DNA of 64,000 nucleotides from Nitrospira sp. (GTDB lineage: Bacteria > Nitrospirota > Nitrospiria > Nitrospirales > Nitrospiraceae): assembly GCA_024331125.1 (NCBI GenBank), contig JANDJI010000002.1:372001-436000 (forward strand), in the 5' to 3' direction. A program made the position numbers and the translations under genes. The notes beneath the pieces were generated by a model. It was not told where the DNA came from. It saw nothing but the letters and a program-made list of their open reading frames with translations, and searched no databases. This document shows positions 33,074 to 40,399 of this stretch, piece by piece; position 1 is the stretch's first letter; the number at the start of each line of letters is the position of its first letter.

Positions 33074-33666
33074 ACCGCGTCCTCGAAACGTGGAAAGAGA
33101 TCGGGCAAGACTCCCTCAATCTGCCCAACGTGCTCACGTTGGGGCGGATCCTGTTGATCCCGATCTTTGTGCTCGTCTTCATGGAACCGACGCCGGACCG
33201 GTCGTTCCTGGCCGCCGTGATCTTCACCGCCGCGGCCGTGACCGATCTGCTGGATGGATACATCGCCCGCCGCACCGGTCAGATTACGAAGCTTGGGAAG
33301 CTGCTCGACCCCATTGCCGACAAACTGCTGGTGTTGTCGGCGCTCATTCTGCTCGTGAACGTGGATCGAGTCGGCGCGCTCGTGGCGATCCTCATCATCG
33401 CTCGGGAATTGACCGTGACGGGTATCCGCGCCATGGCCGCCGGCGAACGGATGATCATCGCGGCGCAGACGATGGGCAAGTACAAGATGGCCCTTCAAGT
33501 GGTGGCGATCGTGCTGTTGATCTTGGACGGAACCTGGCTCGCCGAATTCGGCAACGTCTATCTCGTGGGGACCGCGACCCTTTATCTGTCTCTTGTGCTC
33601 GGCTATCTGTCCGGTTGGCAGTACGTGCGGAGCTTCTGGAGGCAAGTCGTGGCCAAGGGATTCTGA
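33070..33666 (+). CDS. pgsA: CDP-diacylglycerol-glycerol-3-phosphate 3-phosphatidyltransferase
   Basis: A 198-residue multi-pass enzyme that makes phosphatidylglycerol phosphate. The CDP-alcohol phosphotransferase motif is complete: DGYIARRTGQITKLGKLLDP continuing to the last aspartate in IADKL. Membrane segments lie on both sides. The ATG overlaps the kdsD stop (ATGA), so it belongs to the same operon. PgsA and other family members are distinguished here by overall resemblance. Confidence 0.92.
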   Translation: MNRVLETWKEIGQDSLNLPNVLTLGRILLIPIFVLVFMEPTPDRSFLAAVIFTAAAVTDLLDGYIARRTGQITKLGKLLDPIADKLLVLSALILLVNVDRVGALVAILIIARELTVTGIRAMAAGERMIIAAQTMGKYKMALQVVAIVLLILDGTWLAEFGNVYLVGTATLYLSLVLGYLSGWQYVRSFWRQVVAKGF

Positions 33667-33690
33667 ATCGGCTTCGATCGACCGCCCGTC

Positions 33691-34590
33691 GTGAAAAACG
33701 CCCCTTTCCTTCCGCAGGTCTCCTGTCTTTTGAGCCTTCTCTCCATGGTCTTTGGCTGCCAGAAGAACGGGGAGCCTCCCCCACAAGTCGAATCCTATGA
33801 GTACCCCGTCGTCCAGGCGATTGGATGCGAGGCGGGTGCTCGGTCCGGTCCGATCGGCGCGAGTGACGGCCATGTGTCGGCCGGCGGCCTTCGCTATCAC
33901 GTGCGCACCCCGTCCAACTACAATCCCACGGTCGCCCATCCGCTGCTGCTGGTCTATGCCGCAGCGGGCCAGAGTGGTCGGGCAATGGAGCGGTTCACGG
34001 GACTCACGCCGACGGCGACGAGGGCCGGGGTGCTCGTCGCCTACGTCGATCATCAGCCGCTCAACGTTGCCACCATTGAAAAACTAGGGACGTTGCCGAA
34101 CGAGATTGCCAAGACCTGGTGCGTTAACGAGCGGCGCGTGTATGCCACCGGTCACTCGGACGGAGGCACGGCGGCGTTGGCGATGGCGGTGCTTGAGCAG
34201 ACGAAGCAGGTTCCGGCAGCCATCGCTCCGAGCGCGGCGGGATGGACCGGCAAGGATCTGGAGGCCTATCACTGTCCGGCACCGATCCCGGTCATGATTC
34301 TCCATGGCAAGAACGATCGATTGTTTCCCGGCTGGGGCCGCCAAACGGCAGCCTGGTGGGCCGGGTGTAATCACTGCGAGACCGCGAAGACCACCGTCAT
34401 CGAAGGTGAGTGTGTCGCGTATCAACAGTGCGATTGAAACGGGCCGACAGTCTATTGCGAAGGGCCAGGCAGCCATCGAGACTGGCCTGGTCTCAATGAT
34501 CTGATGATCGAGTTTTTCACACAGCCGGAGATGTTTCGCCAGGAGTCGAAATCTCCCGTGAACGGTGGCGGCGACTCGCCGGAAGGATAG
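33691..34590 (+). pseudogene. LpqC-like esterase / PHB depolymerase family lipoprotein, interrupted by an in-frame TGA
   Basis: The open part (33691-34437, GTG start, 248 residues) has a lipoprotein signal ending SMVFGC and the nucleophile elbow GHSDGG. It stops at TGA 34435-34437. The same frame continues for 50 codons to TAG 34588-34590, encoding GPTVYCEGPGSHRDWPGLND and then LMIEFF, which is the family's C-terminal end with the catalytic His-x-x-Trp-Pro. One base change (for example GGA to TGA) explains the break. Without the tail the catalytic triad is incomplete. Confidence 0.75.
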
Positions 34591-34617
34591 ACTCAGCCCG
34601 AAGGATAGCCTCAGCCC
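34582..34617 (+). repeat. 18-bp tandem duplication before plsY
   Basis: Bases 34582-34599 and 34600-34617 differ at one position only. Each contains GAAGGATAG; the second copy ends directly at the plsY ATG, and the first contains the stop of the restored esterase frame. Confidence 0.8.
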
Positions 34618-35220
34618 ATGGACCTCTCCGGATTGACCCTTCCGCTCATCGTCATCGGGTACGTGCTGGGTGGCATTCCCTTCGGTGTCGTGGTCTGTAA
34701 AACGATGGGATTGCCGGATCCGAGGACGGTCGGCAGCAAAAATGTCGGTTTCACGAACGTGTTGCGGGTGGCCGGGAAACAGGCCGGTATTCTGACCCTG
34801 ATCGGCGACATGGGCAAGGGCTGGATCATGGCCTATGCGGCGACGCAGTGGTATCAGACGGAATGGCCGATTCTCTTGATCGCGCTGGCTCCCTTCCTCG
34901 GTCATCTCTATTCGCCGTTTTTGAAATTCAGGGGCGGCAAGGGCGTGGCGACGGCGCTGGGCTCCGTGCTCGGCGTGGCGCCCATGATCGGGCTGTTGCT
35001 GCTCGTGGCGTGGATCGGAGCCGTGGCTCTGTGGCGCTATTCCTCCGGTGGAGCGTTGACCGCCTTTGGGCTTTTTCCGATCATTGCGCTGTTCGCCCAT
35101 CCAACAGGGCCGTTTCTGCTGTTTTCGTTTGCCATCACGCTGCTGATCGTGGTGCGGCACAAGGACAATATCATCCGGCTGCTCAGAGGGACCGAGCCCA
35201 AGATCGGAGAGCGGCGATAG
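34618..35220 (+). CDS. plsY: Glycerol-3-phosphate acyltransferase PlsY
   Basis: A 200-residue membrane enzyme that acylates glycerol 3-phosphate from acyl phosphate. The three PlsY motifs can be seen: GGIPFGVVVCKTMGLPDPR with GSKNVGFTNVLR, then KGWIMAYA, and HLYSPFLKFRGGKGVATALG. Several membrane segments are present. It lies in a phospholipid and LPS supply block with pgsA. Confidence 0.93.
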   Translation: MDLSGLTLPLIVIGYVLGGIPFGVVVCKTMGLPDPRTVGSKNVGFTNVLRVAGKQAGILTLIGDMGKGWIMAYAATQWYQTEWPILLIALAPFLGHLYSPFLKFRGGKGVATALGSVLGVAPMIGLLLLVAWIGAVALWRYSSGGALTAFGLFPIIALFAHPTGPFLLFSFAITLLIVVRHKDNIIRLLRGTEPKIGERR

Positions 35221-35280
35221 GGCTGTGTCTTTCCAGGGAAATCCTTTAACCAAAAGATCAACGTGAAGGAGACGGCCACC

Positions 35281-36279
35281 CTATGGAGCCACACGGACCA
35301 ACACCTTGCCCAACGGACCTTGAGCAAGCCGGGCAAATCCTTGTTTGACCTCTTCAAACGGCACGATGCTGTCCACCAGCGGTGTTCGGTTCAACCGATT
35401 CAGACGTCGAACGATGTCTTCCCAAATCATCCGGGCTTCTTGAGGGCTGTAATCCCCAACCGACACTCCTCCCAACCGGATGCGGTGAAACAGAAGAGTC
35501 GCGGTATTGAATTGGGGCACGGTGCCGCCGCTGCGCCCCACAATGCTGACACGGCCGCCATGGCTCAGCAGCGCGATGACTTTTGGGAACAACGGCCCTC
35601 CCACTGTATCGATGGCCAGATGGATCGGATGTTTGCCGAGCGTGGTGGTGATGGTCTTCACCAAGTTCGGATCAGCCGGATCGAACACATGATCGGCGCC
35701 AAGCTCCCGCAGCCGGATCCCCTTCTCTTGGCTACGCGACAGGGCGACAACAGTGAGCCCCATTGATTTGGCCAAGAGAACAGAGGCCACACCCACTCCG
35801 CCCGATGCCCCCGTTACGAGTAATGTGCGGCCGGGCTGGGGAGGGGCCGGAGGATCGGTCCATTGCGTCAACGCCTGCCAGGCGGTCAGGAACACGAGGG
35901 GAGCCCCGGCCATCTCCTCCGGCGACCAGCCGTCGGGAATCGGTGCGACACTGTCTGCTGGAACCGCCACCTGTTCGGCAAGGGTCCCCCACCGAGTCAC
36001 CCCCACGTCGCAACGGAGAATGCCGACGACGTCGCCCAGCCGCCGGTCGTGAACAGCGGAACCGACAGCAGTCACCACGCCAACCCCATCTCGCCCCAAT
36101 ACATGAGGCAGGGGCGGCCGAGCCGGATAGAGCCCCTGTGCTAAAAAGGCATCCGCGGGATTGAGCGCGGAAAACAGAACCCTCAGCACCACCTCGCCGG
36201 CTCCCGGTCGAGGATCCGGCACCTCCGCCAACCGGAGCTGATCCACCCCCTGATAATGGTCCATCAACCAGGCGCGCAT
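35281..36279 (-). CDS. Zinc-type alcohol dehydrogenase-like / quinone oxidoreductase (MDR family)
   Basis: A 332-residue medium-chain dehydrogenase/reductase. A GroES-like N-terminal half (LRLAEVPDPRPGAGEVVLRV, HVLGRDGVGVVTAVGS) is followed by a nucleotide-binding half with LLVTGASGGVGVASVLLAKS, typical of NADPH-dependent quinone oxidoreductases. The structural zinc cysteines are absent. The substrate is unknown. It is convergent with plsY. Confidence 0.85.
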   Translation of the reverse strand: MRAWLMDHYQGVDQLRLAEVPDPRPGAGEVVLRVLFSALNPADAFLAQGLYPARPPLPHVLGRDGVGVVTAVGSAVHDRRLGDVVGILRCDVGVTRWGTLAEQVAVPADSVAPIPDGWSPEEMAGAPLVFLTAWQALTQWTDPPAPPQPGRTLLVTGASGGVGVASVLLAKSMGLTVVALSRSQEKGIRLRELGADHVFDPADPNLVKTITTTLGKHPIHLAIDTVGGPLFPKVIALLSHGGRVSIVGRSGGTVPQFNTATLLFHRIRLGGVSVGDYSPQEARMIWEDIVRRLNRLNRTPLVDSIVPFEEVKQGFARLAQGPLGKVLVRVAP

Positions 36280-36409
36280 CCATCAATCTCCTGCATGTCC
36301 GACAGGTCTCGGACATGCACAGGTATGGGGGAGCCAAATCTGTCGATACTGTCGTAAGAACAGAAGAGGAGTCATCGGTTCCATAGCAGGTGAAAAGAGA
36401 CGGACACTG

Positions 36410-36559
36410 GAGAAAAGGGACATTCTCCTTTTCTGTTGAGTGGCCGGGGCGGCCTGGCTAGGTTGTCGGCATGCCATGCACGGCTGGGGCTGGAGGCGAG
36501 CCTCAATCATCGGGGGCAACCACGGACTCGCTCTAAGTAGAATGTCCCATTTTTCCTCC
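36410..36559 (+). mobile_element. RAYT/IS200-derived miniature element, copy 2
   Basis: The ends are inverted repeats: GGGACATTCTCC near 36418-36429 and its complement AGAATGTCCC near 36539-36549. An internal ATG at 36471 opens MPCTAGAGGEP, a decayed version of the [11 protein letters not shown] start in copy 1 (4991-5151). The interval 36280-36622 holds no gene other than this element and an attC-like remnant. Confidence 0.55.
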
Positions 36560-36622
36560 CGAAGAGTGGGGGAACCGGTAAACGCAGCTTGTCGGCGGTC
36601 CCTTGGAACGCAGGGTTAGCCC
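36560..36622 (-). other. attC: Truncated attC-like site after the DUF4145 gene
   Basis: Read on the minus strand, GGGCTAACCCTGCGTTCC begins right after the DUF4145 stop and looks like the first half of an attC site. The second half is missing; the sequence runs into the miniature element. Confidence 0.45.
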
Positions 36623-37315
36623 TCATGGAGCCCCGGTTGCCTTCTTGGCCTGAGCAACATTGACAATGCTTGCAAGATGCTGCTGTCTGTCATATCGAGC
36701 GATGTACCAGTCTTTGAGCAGTATCTCGATAAGGCCGATCAGTAACTCTGCTTCCTTGGGCTCTACGTCAATAACCAAGTTGATGTCTTTTTCCATGTGA
36801 GCGCCGATATTCCCGATGCTTCTCACGGCATTAATGGCGTCCCACGTTGCTGCATCGATCTTGCCCTTGAGGTCGTTGATTTCGTCAATAAGGCGACTTT
36901 TCGAGATACCCCAGAAATCGCGAATGATTCCCTGCAAGCAGCGTCGTGAAAGTGTTGCAGATGCCTTTGGACTCAGATCCTTTATCAAGCATGCCTCTTC
37001 GTAGTCATCGCGTATCGGCTGTGGGATGTAGCCGGGAAACGGCTTGGCCTTTGATTGAGGGCGAAGTGACCAGTGGGCAATGGGCTGCCCCTGCATCTGA
37101 TAGCCGTGACTAGGAGTAGATTGCGCCTTGTAGAGAAATGAATTCAGCGAGAACTCCTTGCACTCACTGTTTGGGCAAACAATCACCCGTGTAACAAGTC
37201 CCAAGAGACCTTCCTTGTTGCCCTTGTCGAAATAGTGTGTGTAAGAGTCGAAGTTCGACGATGTGATTGTCGCTGCATGGTTGCAATACGGGCATTTCCA
37301 GTTGAAGGGATCCAT
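36623..37315 (-). CDS. DUF4145-family protein
   Basis: A 230-residue protein with an N-terminal zinc ribbon (CPYC near residue 7, CPNSEC near residue 47) and a helical C-terminal DUF4145 domain (CLIKDLSPKASATLSRRCLQ, then IGNIGAHMEKD, a pattern resembling HEPN-like domains). DUF4145 is often attached to or found near restriction and defence genes; its role here is unknown. The ATG at 37315 follows GTGAG. It is flanked by attC-like sequence on both sides, so it is probably a captured cassette. Confidence 0.75.
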   Translation of the reverse strand: MDPFNWKCPYCNHAATITSSNFDSYTHYFDKGNKEGLLGLVTRVIVCPNSECKEFSLNSFLYKAQSTPSHGYQMQGQPIAHWSLRPQSKAKPFPGYIPQPIRDDYEEACLIKDLSPKASATLSRRCLQGIIRDFWGISKSRLIDEINDLKGKIDAATWDAINAVRSIGNIGAHMEKDINLVIDVEPKEAELLIGLIEILLKDWYIARYDRQQHLASIVNVAQAKKATGAP

Positions 37316-37337
37316 CGAGATACTCACTATACGTGAT

Positions 37338-37428
37338 GGCTAACGTGCTGCTGTGCCGTGCCGACCCCGGAAATCCCAGAAAACATGGCGCGCCGTCCCC
37401 GGCGTCAGCACGAACTGCTTGTTAGGGC
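37338..37428 (-). other. attC: attC-like recombination site 4
   Basis: On the minus strand the site starts GCCCTAACAAGCAGTTCGTG and ends with a TAGCC-type core (GTTAGCC at 37338-37344). The arms GTGCTG and CAGCAC are complementary. It separates the small secreted-protein gene from the DUF4145 gene in the order expected for a minus-strand cassette array. Confidence 0.6.
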
Positions 37429-37474
37429 CTATGCTGACTCTTTCGGAAGTATGGAACTACAAGCCGAAAACACC

Positions 37475-37747
37475 TTAATATAATCGGCGGTCATGGGCGG
37501 TGCCATTAGGTTTCGGTTCGGCCTTCATCATTTGATTGTATTCTTCCATTCCGAATTCATTGCTCATTCCATTGGCAATGCAGGAACAATAGGACTTTGC
37601 TGTTTTCGGCGGCAATCCCTGGGATGACATGCTCCCAGCACAGCGCTCAATGTAGGAAAGTTTGGCACCTTCAGGCCAAAGGGTTCGTGCAGTAACTAGG
37701 CTGGGCGCACCAAGAAGGATAAAGGCAACAATTGTGAAACGAACCAT
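37475..37747 (-). CDS. Small exported cysteine-containing protein
   Basis: A 90-residue protein with a clear signal peptide (VRFTIVAFILLGAPSLVTA) and a short mature part of about 70 residues with cysteines in RCAGSM and SYCSC, which may form disulfides. AGAGG lies before the ATG. The family is not recognised. It is followed on its own strand by an attC-like site, so it is probably a cassette gene. Confidence 0.6.
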   Translation of the reverse strand: MVRFTIVAFILLGAPSLVTARTLWPEGAKLSYIERCAGSMSSQGLPPKTAKSYCSCIANGMSNEFGMEEYNQMMKAEPKPNGTAHDRRLY

Positions 37748-38202
37748 TACTGCCTCTTTGGGACGTAACTATTAGGGAACCGCTAGGGTCCCGCGATACA
37801 CGTCCGGTCTATCTCGTTCTTGATCGTGCGACGTTTACTGGAACATCTGCAATATCTGTCTCTTGTGTGCCTTTGTCAAGGCGCTTGTTGCCGGGATAGA
37901 CGGCGACGCTGGGCAGTCTATCCGGATATCGGCCAGCGGTATATCCAACCGTCAACTCCCGACCTACAGGGCTGGCACGGAAGCGGTCATAACCGATCTG
38001 CCGGGCTCGCCACGCTGCTTCCGCTGCGGGCCGTGGAGCAGCACGGCCGGAGCGTTCTCAAGCGCCTCAGCCGATCCGCAACGAAACGTGGATAGAAACC
38101 CGGATCCGACATCGGCTGACTGCAAGCCCACTCACCCGCTGAATGTTAGTTTTGCTGTCGGCTGAACGCTAGATCACCCCTCGGCTGTTCGTAAATTCCC
38201 GT
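37748..38202. other. Intergenic stretch without a convincing gene
   Basis: Short open frames exist on both strands but none looks like protein. A hairpin is formed by GGATAGAC (37894-37901) and GTCTATCC (37916-37923), related to the one at 5353-5379. TGTTAGTT near 38141-38148, after CGCTGAA, resembles an attC right end on the plus strand. This may be a worn-out cassette or attI region. Confidence 0.35.
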
Positions 38203-38418
38203 TCATCGGCTCCATGGGCTCGGCTGCCACAACCCTCCCACAAGCACTGCGGGGGGCACTATCTCCTCGCTGTAGCTTTCCCTCTCCCTCTGGGAGAAGG
38301 TCAGGGTGAGGGCATCGCCGCCAAGCGATATGTCCGGCCCGTGCGCCACCTGCCAGCCGGTGGCTTCCAGCCAGGTCAGCGCGGCCTCCTCGACGGTGGA
38401 TTCGGTCAGATACGCCAT
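38203..38418 (-). pseudogene. hsdR: Type I restriction enzyme R subunit (HsdR), N-terminal stub
   Basis: Only about 37 residues match: [20 protein letters not shown] followed by [16 protein letters not shown], the typical first residues of HsdR. The frame then enters a dispersed CTCTCCC-type palindromic repeat (38277-38312) and unrelated sequence and stops at 38203. The helicase and nuclease domains are absent. Its start codon overlaps the end of the interrupted RAYT gene. Confidence 0.7.
38277..38312. repeat. Dispersed CTCTCCC/GGGAGAAGG palindromic repeat, copy in the hsdR stub
   Basis: Contains CCCTCTCCCTCTGGGAGAAG and a GGTGAGGG tail. Related copies lie at 41034-41108, 41471-41513 and 44881-44936, all inside hsd genes. 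Confidence 0.75.
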
Positions 38419-38431
38419 GGTTCGTCCTTTG

Positions 38432-38459
38432 GTAGGGGCACGTTGCAACGTGCCCCTAC
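38432..38459. repeat. GTAGGGGC palindrome, copy in the RAYT 3' end
   Basis: A perfect 28-base palindrome beginning GTAGGGGCACGTTG and read through in frame as [10 protein letters not shown]. Related palindromes lie at 44689-44717 and 45381-45407, and at the IS256 target. Confidence 0.85.
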
Positions 38460-38687
38460 GATATCTGGGTGTTCCCGGTCCATCGTCCATTGCAGCGGGT
38501 TGTTCACGATGTATTCCCGGATACGATTCAACGATTCTTCGTCGCGGATGATGTGTTCGTAATAATTGCGTTGCCAGACGGACGCGCCGGGCGTGCCGCG
38601 ATGTTCGTTGATGCGTCGGGCCGAAAACGTTTTGAATTGGCGAATGATTTCGGACAATGCGTATCGTTTGGTAGGGGCGGGTTCAGA

Positions 38688-40089
38688 GGTGAAGTCTTAA
38701 ACTTGCTGGAAAAGTGGGAGGGATGCATCCTTACGGTTTGAACGTTTGGCGGCGTTCGAATCACAACCACCACAAGGAGCATCCCATGGCAAGAGTACCG
38801 AGTAGCGTCGACACGCGCAAGAGGCTCAGGGACATGTTGGCTGGCGGCACCGGCGAGAGTGAGACGAGTGCGTTTGTGCGCCAGGCGGTGCGCCTCATGA
38901 TCGAAGAAGCGTTGGAAGCAGCAGTCAGTGAACGCCTGGGCCGTGGCTATTATGAACGGGGGAGCCAGACGGCGGCAGAAGAGGCCCCCCGCGGGTATCG
39001 CAACGGGGTGCGAGTCGGCCGCTTGAAGAGCGCCGAAGGGGTCATTGAGTATGGCGTGCCGCAAGTGCGCGGGCTCGAGGGCTGGCAGTCGGAGATTCGG
39101 GCGGCGCTGGGCGGCAAGAGCGAGGAACTGGAGCGACTGGCCGTGGAGATGTATGCCCGCGGCCTCTCGATGCGCGACATCGAAGCCGCGTTCACGGCGA
39201 CCGATGGCCGCTGCCTGCTCAGTCGCTCGGCCGCCAGCCGCGTGTGCGAGGCGTTGTGGGCCGACTACCAAGAGTTTGCCCGACGGGATCTCTCCGAGAT
39301 CGAGGTCGCCTACCTCTTCATCGATGGCGTCGCCGAGCGGTTGCACCTCGGCCAGCCGCGTGAGGCGGTGCTCGCGGCCTGGGCGATTACCATGACCGGA
39401 ACCAAAGTGCTCCTGGGACTGCAACCGGGGACCAAGGAAGACACGGCATGCTGCAGCGACTTCTTGCGAGACCGCAAAGCCCGCGGCCTCGCGGACCCCG
39501 TGCTCGTCGTCACGGATGGCGCACCGGGGCTGATTCGCGCGGTGGAGGAATGCCTGCCACGTGCCCTGCGCCAACGCTGTCTGGCGCCCAAGCTGAGGAA
39601 CCTCGAAACGAAGGTGCCGGCCGAGCGGTGGCGCGAGGTGAAGGCCAGGGCGCTGGCCGCCTATCACGCCTCCAGCCCGAAGACCGCCGAGCTGGCCGCC
39701 GAAGAATTTCGGCACACCTTTGCCAACGAGCTGCCCAGCGGCGTGAAATGTTTCGATGACGATTTTGCCGCGTGCATCACCTATTTGCGCCTGCCCGTGG
39801 CACACCGGCGGGCCACGCGTACCACGAATTTACTTGAACGGCTGTTTCTGGAAGAACGCCGGCGCAGCCACACGATCCCGCATGCATTTGGCGAACGCGC
39901 CGTTTTGAAATTGAGGTATGCGGCGCTCCAGCGGGCGAGTGGCACGTGGCAACGGGTGGCGATCACCGACTTCGAGCGGAAACAATTGCTCACACTCAGT
40001 GAAGAACTGGACCGCGAGTTCAATGAGAAACATCGACTCGCTCAACCCGCATCCCGCTCACCAATTTCCAGCAAGCGGGGGACTTGACC
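38688..40089 (+). mobile_element. IS256-family insertion sequence, 1402 bp
   Basis: The ends are imperfect inverted repeats: GGTGAAGTC…CTTGCTGGAAA on the left and, reversed, GGTCAAGTC…CTTGCTGGAAA on the right (19 of 25 positions match). The element is flanked by the direct repeat GGTTCAGA at 38680-38687 and 40090-40097, an 8-bp target duplication typical of the family. The target is the palindrome inside the RAYT gene. Confidence 0.9.
38786..40087 (+). CDS. IS256-family transposase
   Basis: A 433-residue DDE transposase of the IS256 (mutator-like) group. Catalytic acids are visible in YLFIDGVAERL, VVTDGAPGL and TTNLLERLFLEERRR. RCLAPKLRNLETKVP and EIEVAYLFIDGV resemble the usual QRCxxHKxxNL and DxxYLxxDG segments. 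ACAAGGAGC before the ATG sets the start. The frame is intact and the target duplication perfect, so the insertion is probably recent and may still be active. Confidence 0.92.
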   Translation: MARVPSSVDTRKRLRDMLAGGTGESETSAFVRQAVRLMIEEALEAAVSERLGRGYYERGSQTAAEEAPRGYRNGVRVGRLKSAEGVIEYGVPQVRGLEGWQSEIRAALGGKSEELERLAVEMYARGLSMRDIEAAFTATDGRCLLSRSAASRVCEALWADYQEFARRDLSEIEVAYLFIDGVAERLHLGQPREAVLAAWAITMTGTKVLLGLQPGTKEDTACCSDFLRDRKARGLADPVLVVTDGAPGLIRAVEECLPRALRQRCLAPKLRNLETKVPAERWREVKARALAAYHASSPKTAELAAEEFRHTFANELPSGVKCFDDDFAACITYLRLPVAHRRATRTTNLLERLFLEERRRSHTIPHAFGERAVLKLRYAALQRASGTWQRVAITDFERKQLLTLSEELDREFNEKHRLAQPASRSPISSKRGT

Positions 40090-40399
40090 GGTTCAGAACC
40101 CGCCCCTACAACCGCCACGGTATCCTCCGGAGCGGCGGGGATTACAACAATGCCATGGACATGATTAGGCATGACAACGAATGCGTCCAATTCCACGTTA
40201 GGCACGTGATTTGGCAGGTCGCGCCATGTCCAGGCAACAATTTCACCCAATTCATTCAATCTCAGTTCACCATCCACTACCTCGCCAAAAAGGCAGACGC
40301 GGTTGTGTGTGCAGATAGTGACAAAATAAGCGCCGTCCTGCGAATAATCGTATCCCTTCAGGCGGATGCTACGGCGGTGATGTTTTTCAGGGTCGTATT

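Noticed and set aside
34435..34437. Selenocysteine codon in the esterase gene
   Set aside because: The residue lies in a non-catalytic loop, no Sec-protein family is known there, and no clear hairpin was seen just after the TGA. A point mutation is simpler.
37820..38165. Two plus-strand frames of about 90-100 codons
   Set aside because: No ribosome-binding site, low-complexity Arg/Ser content and no family resemblance.
38714..38785. Upstream extension of the IS256 transposase frame
   Set aside because: The extra codons lie close to the inverted repeat, and ACAAGGAGC sits before the ATG at 38786, which gives the family length.
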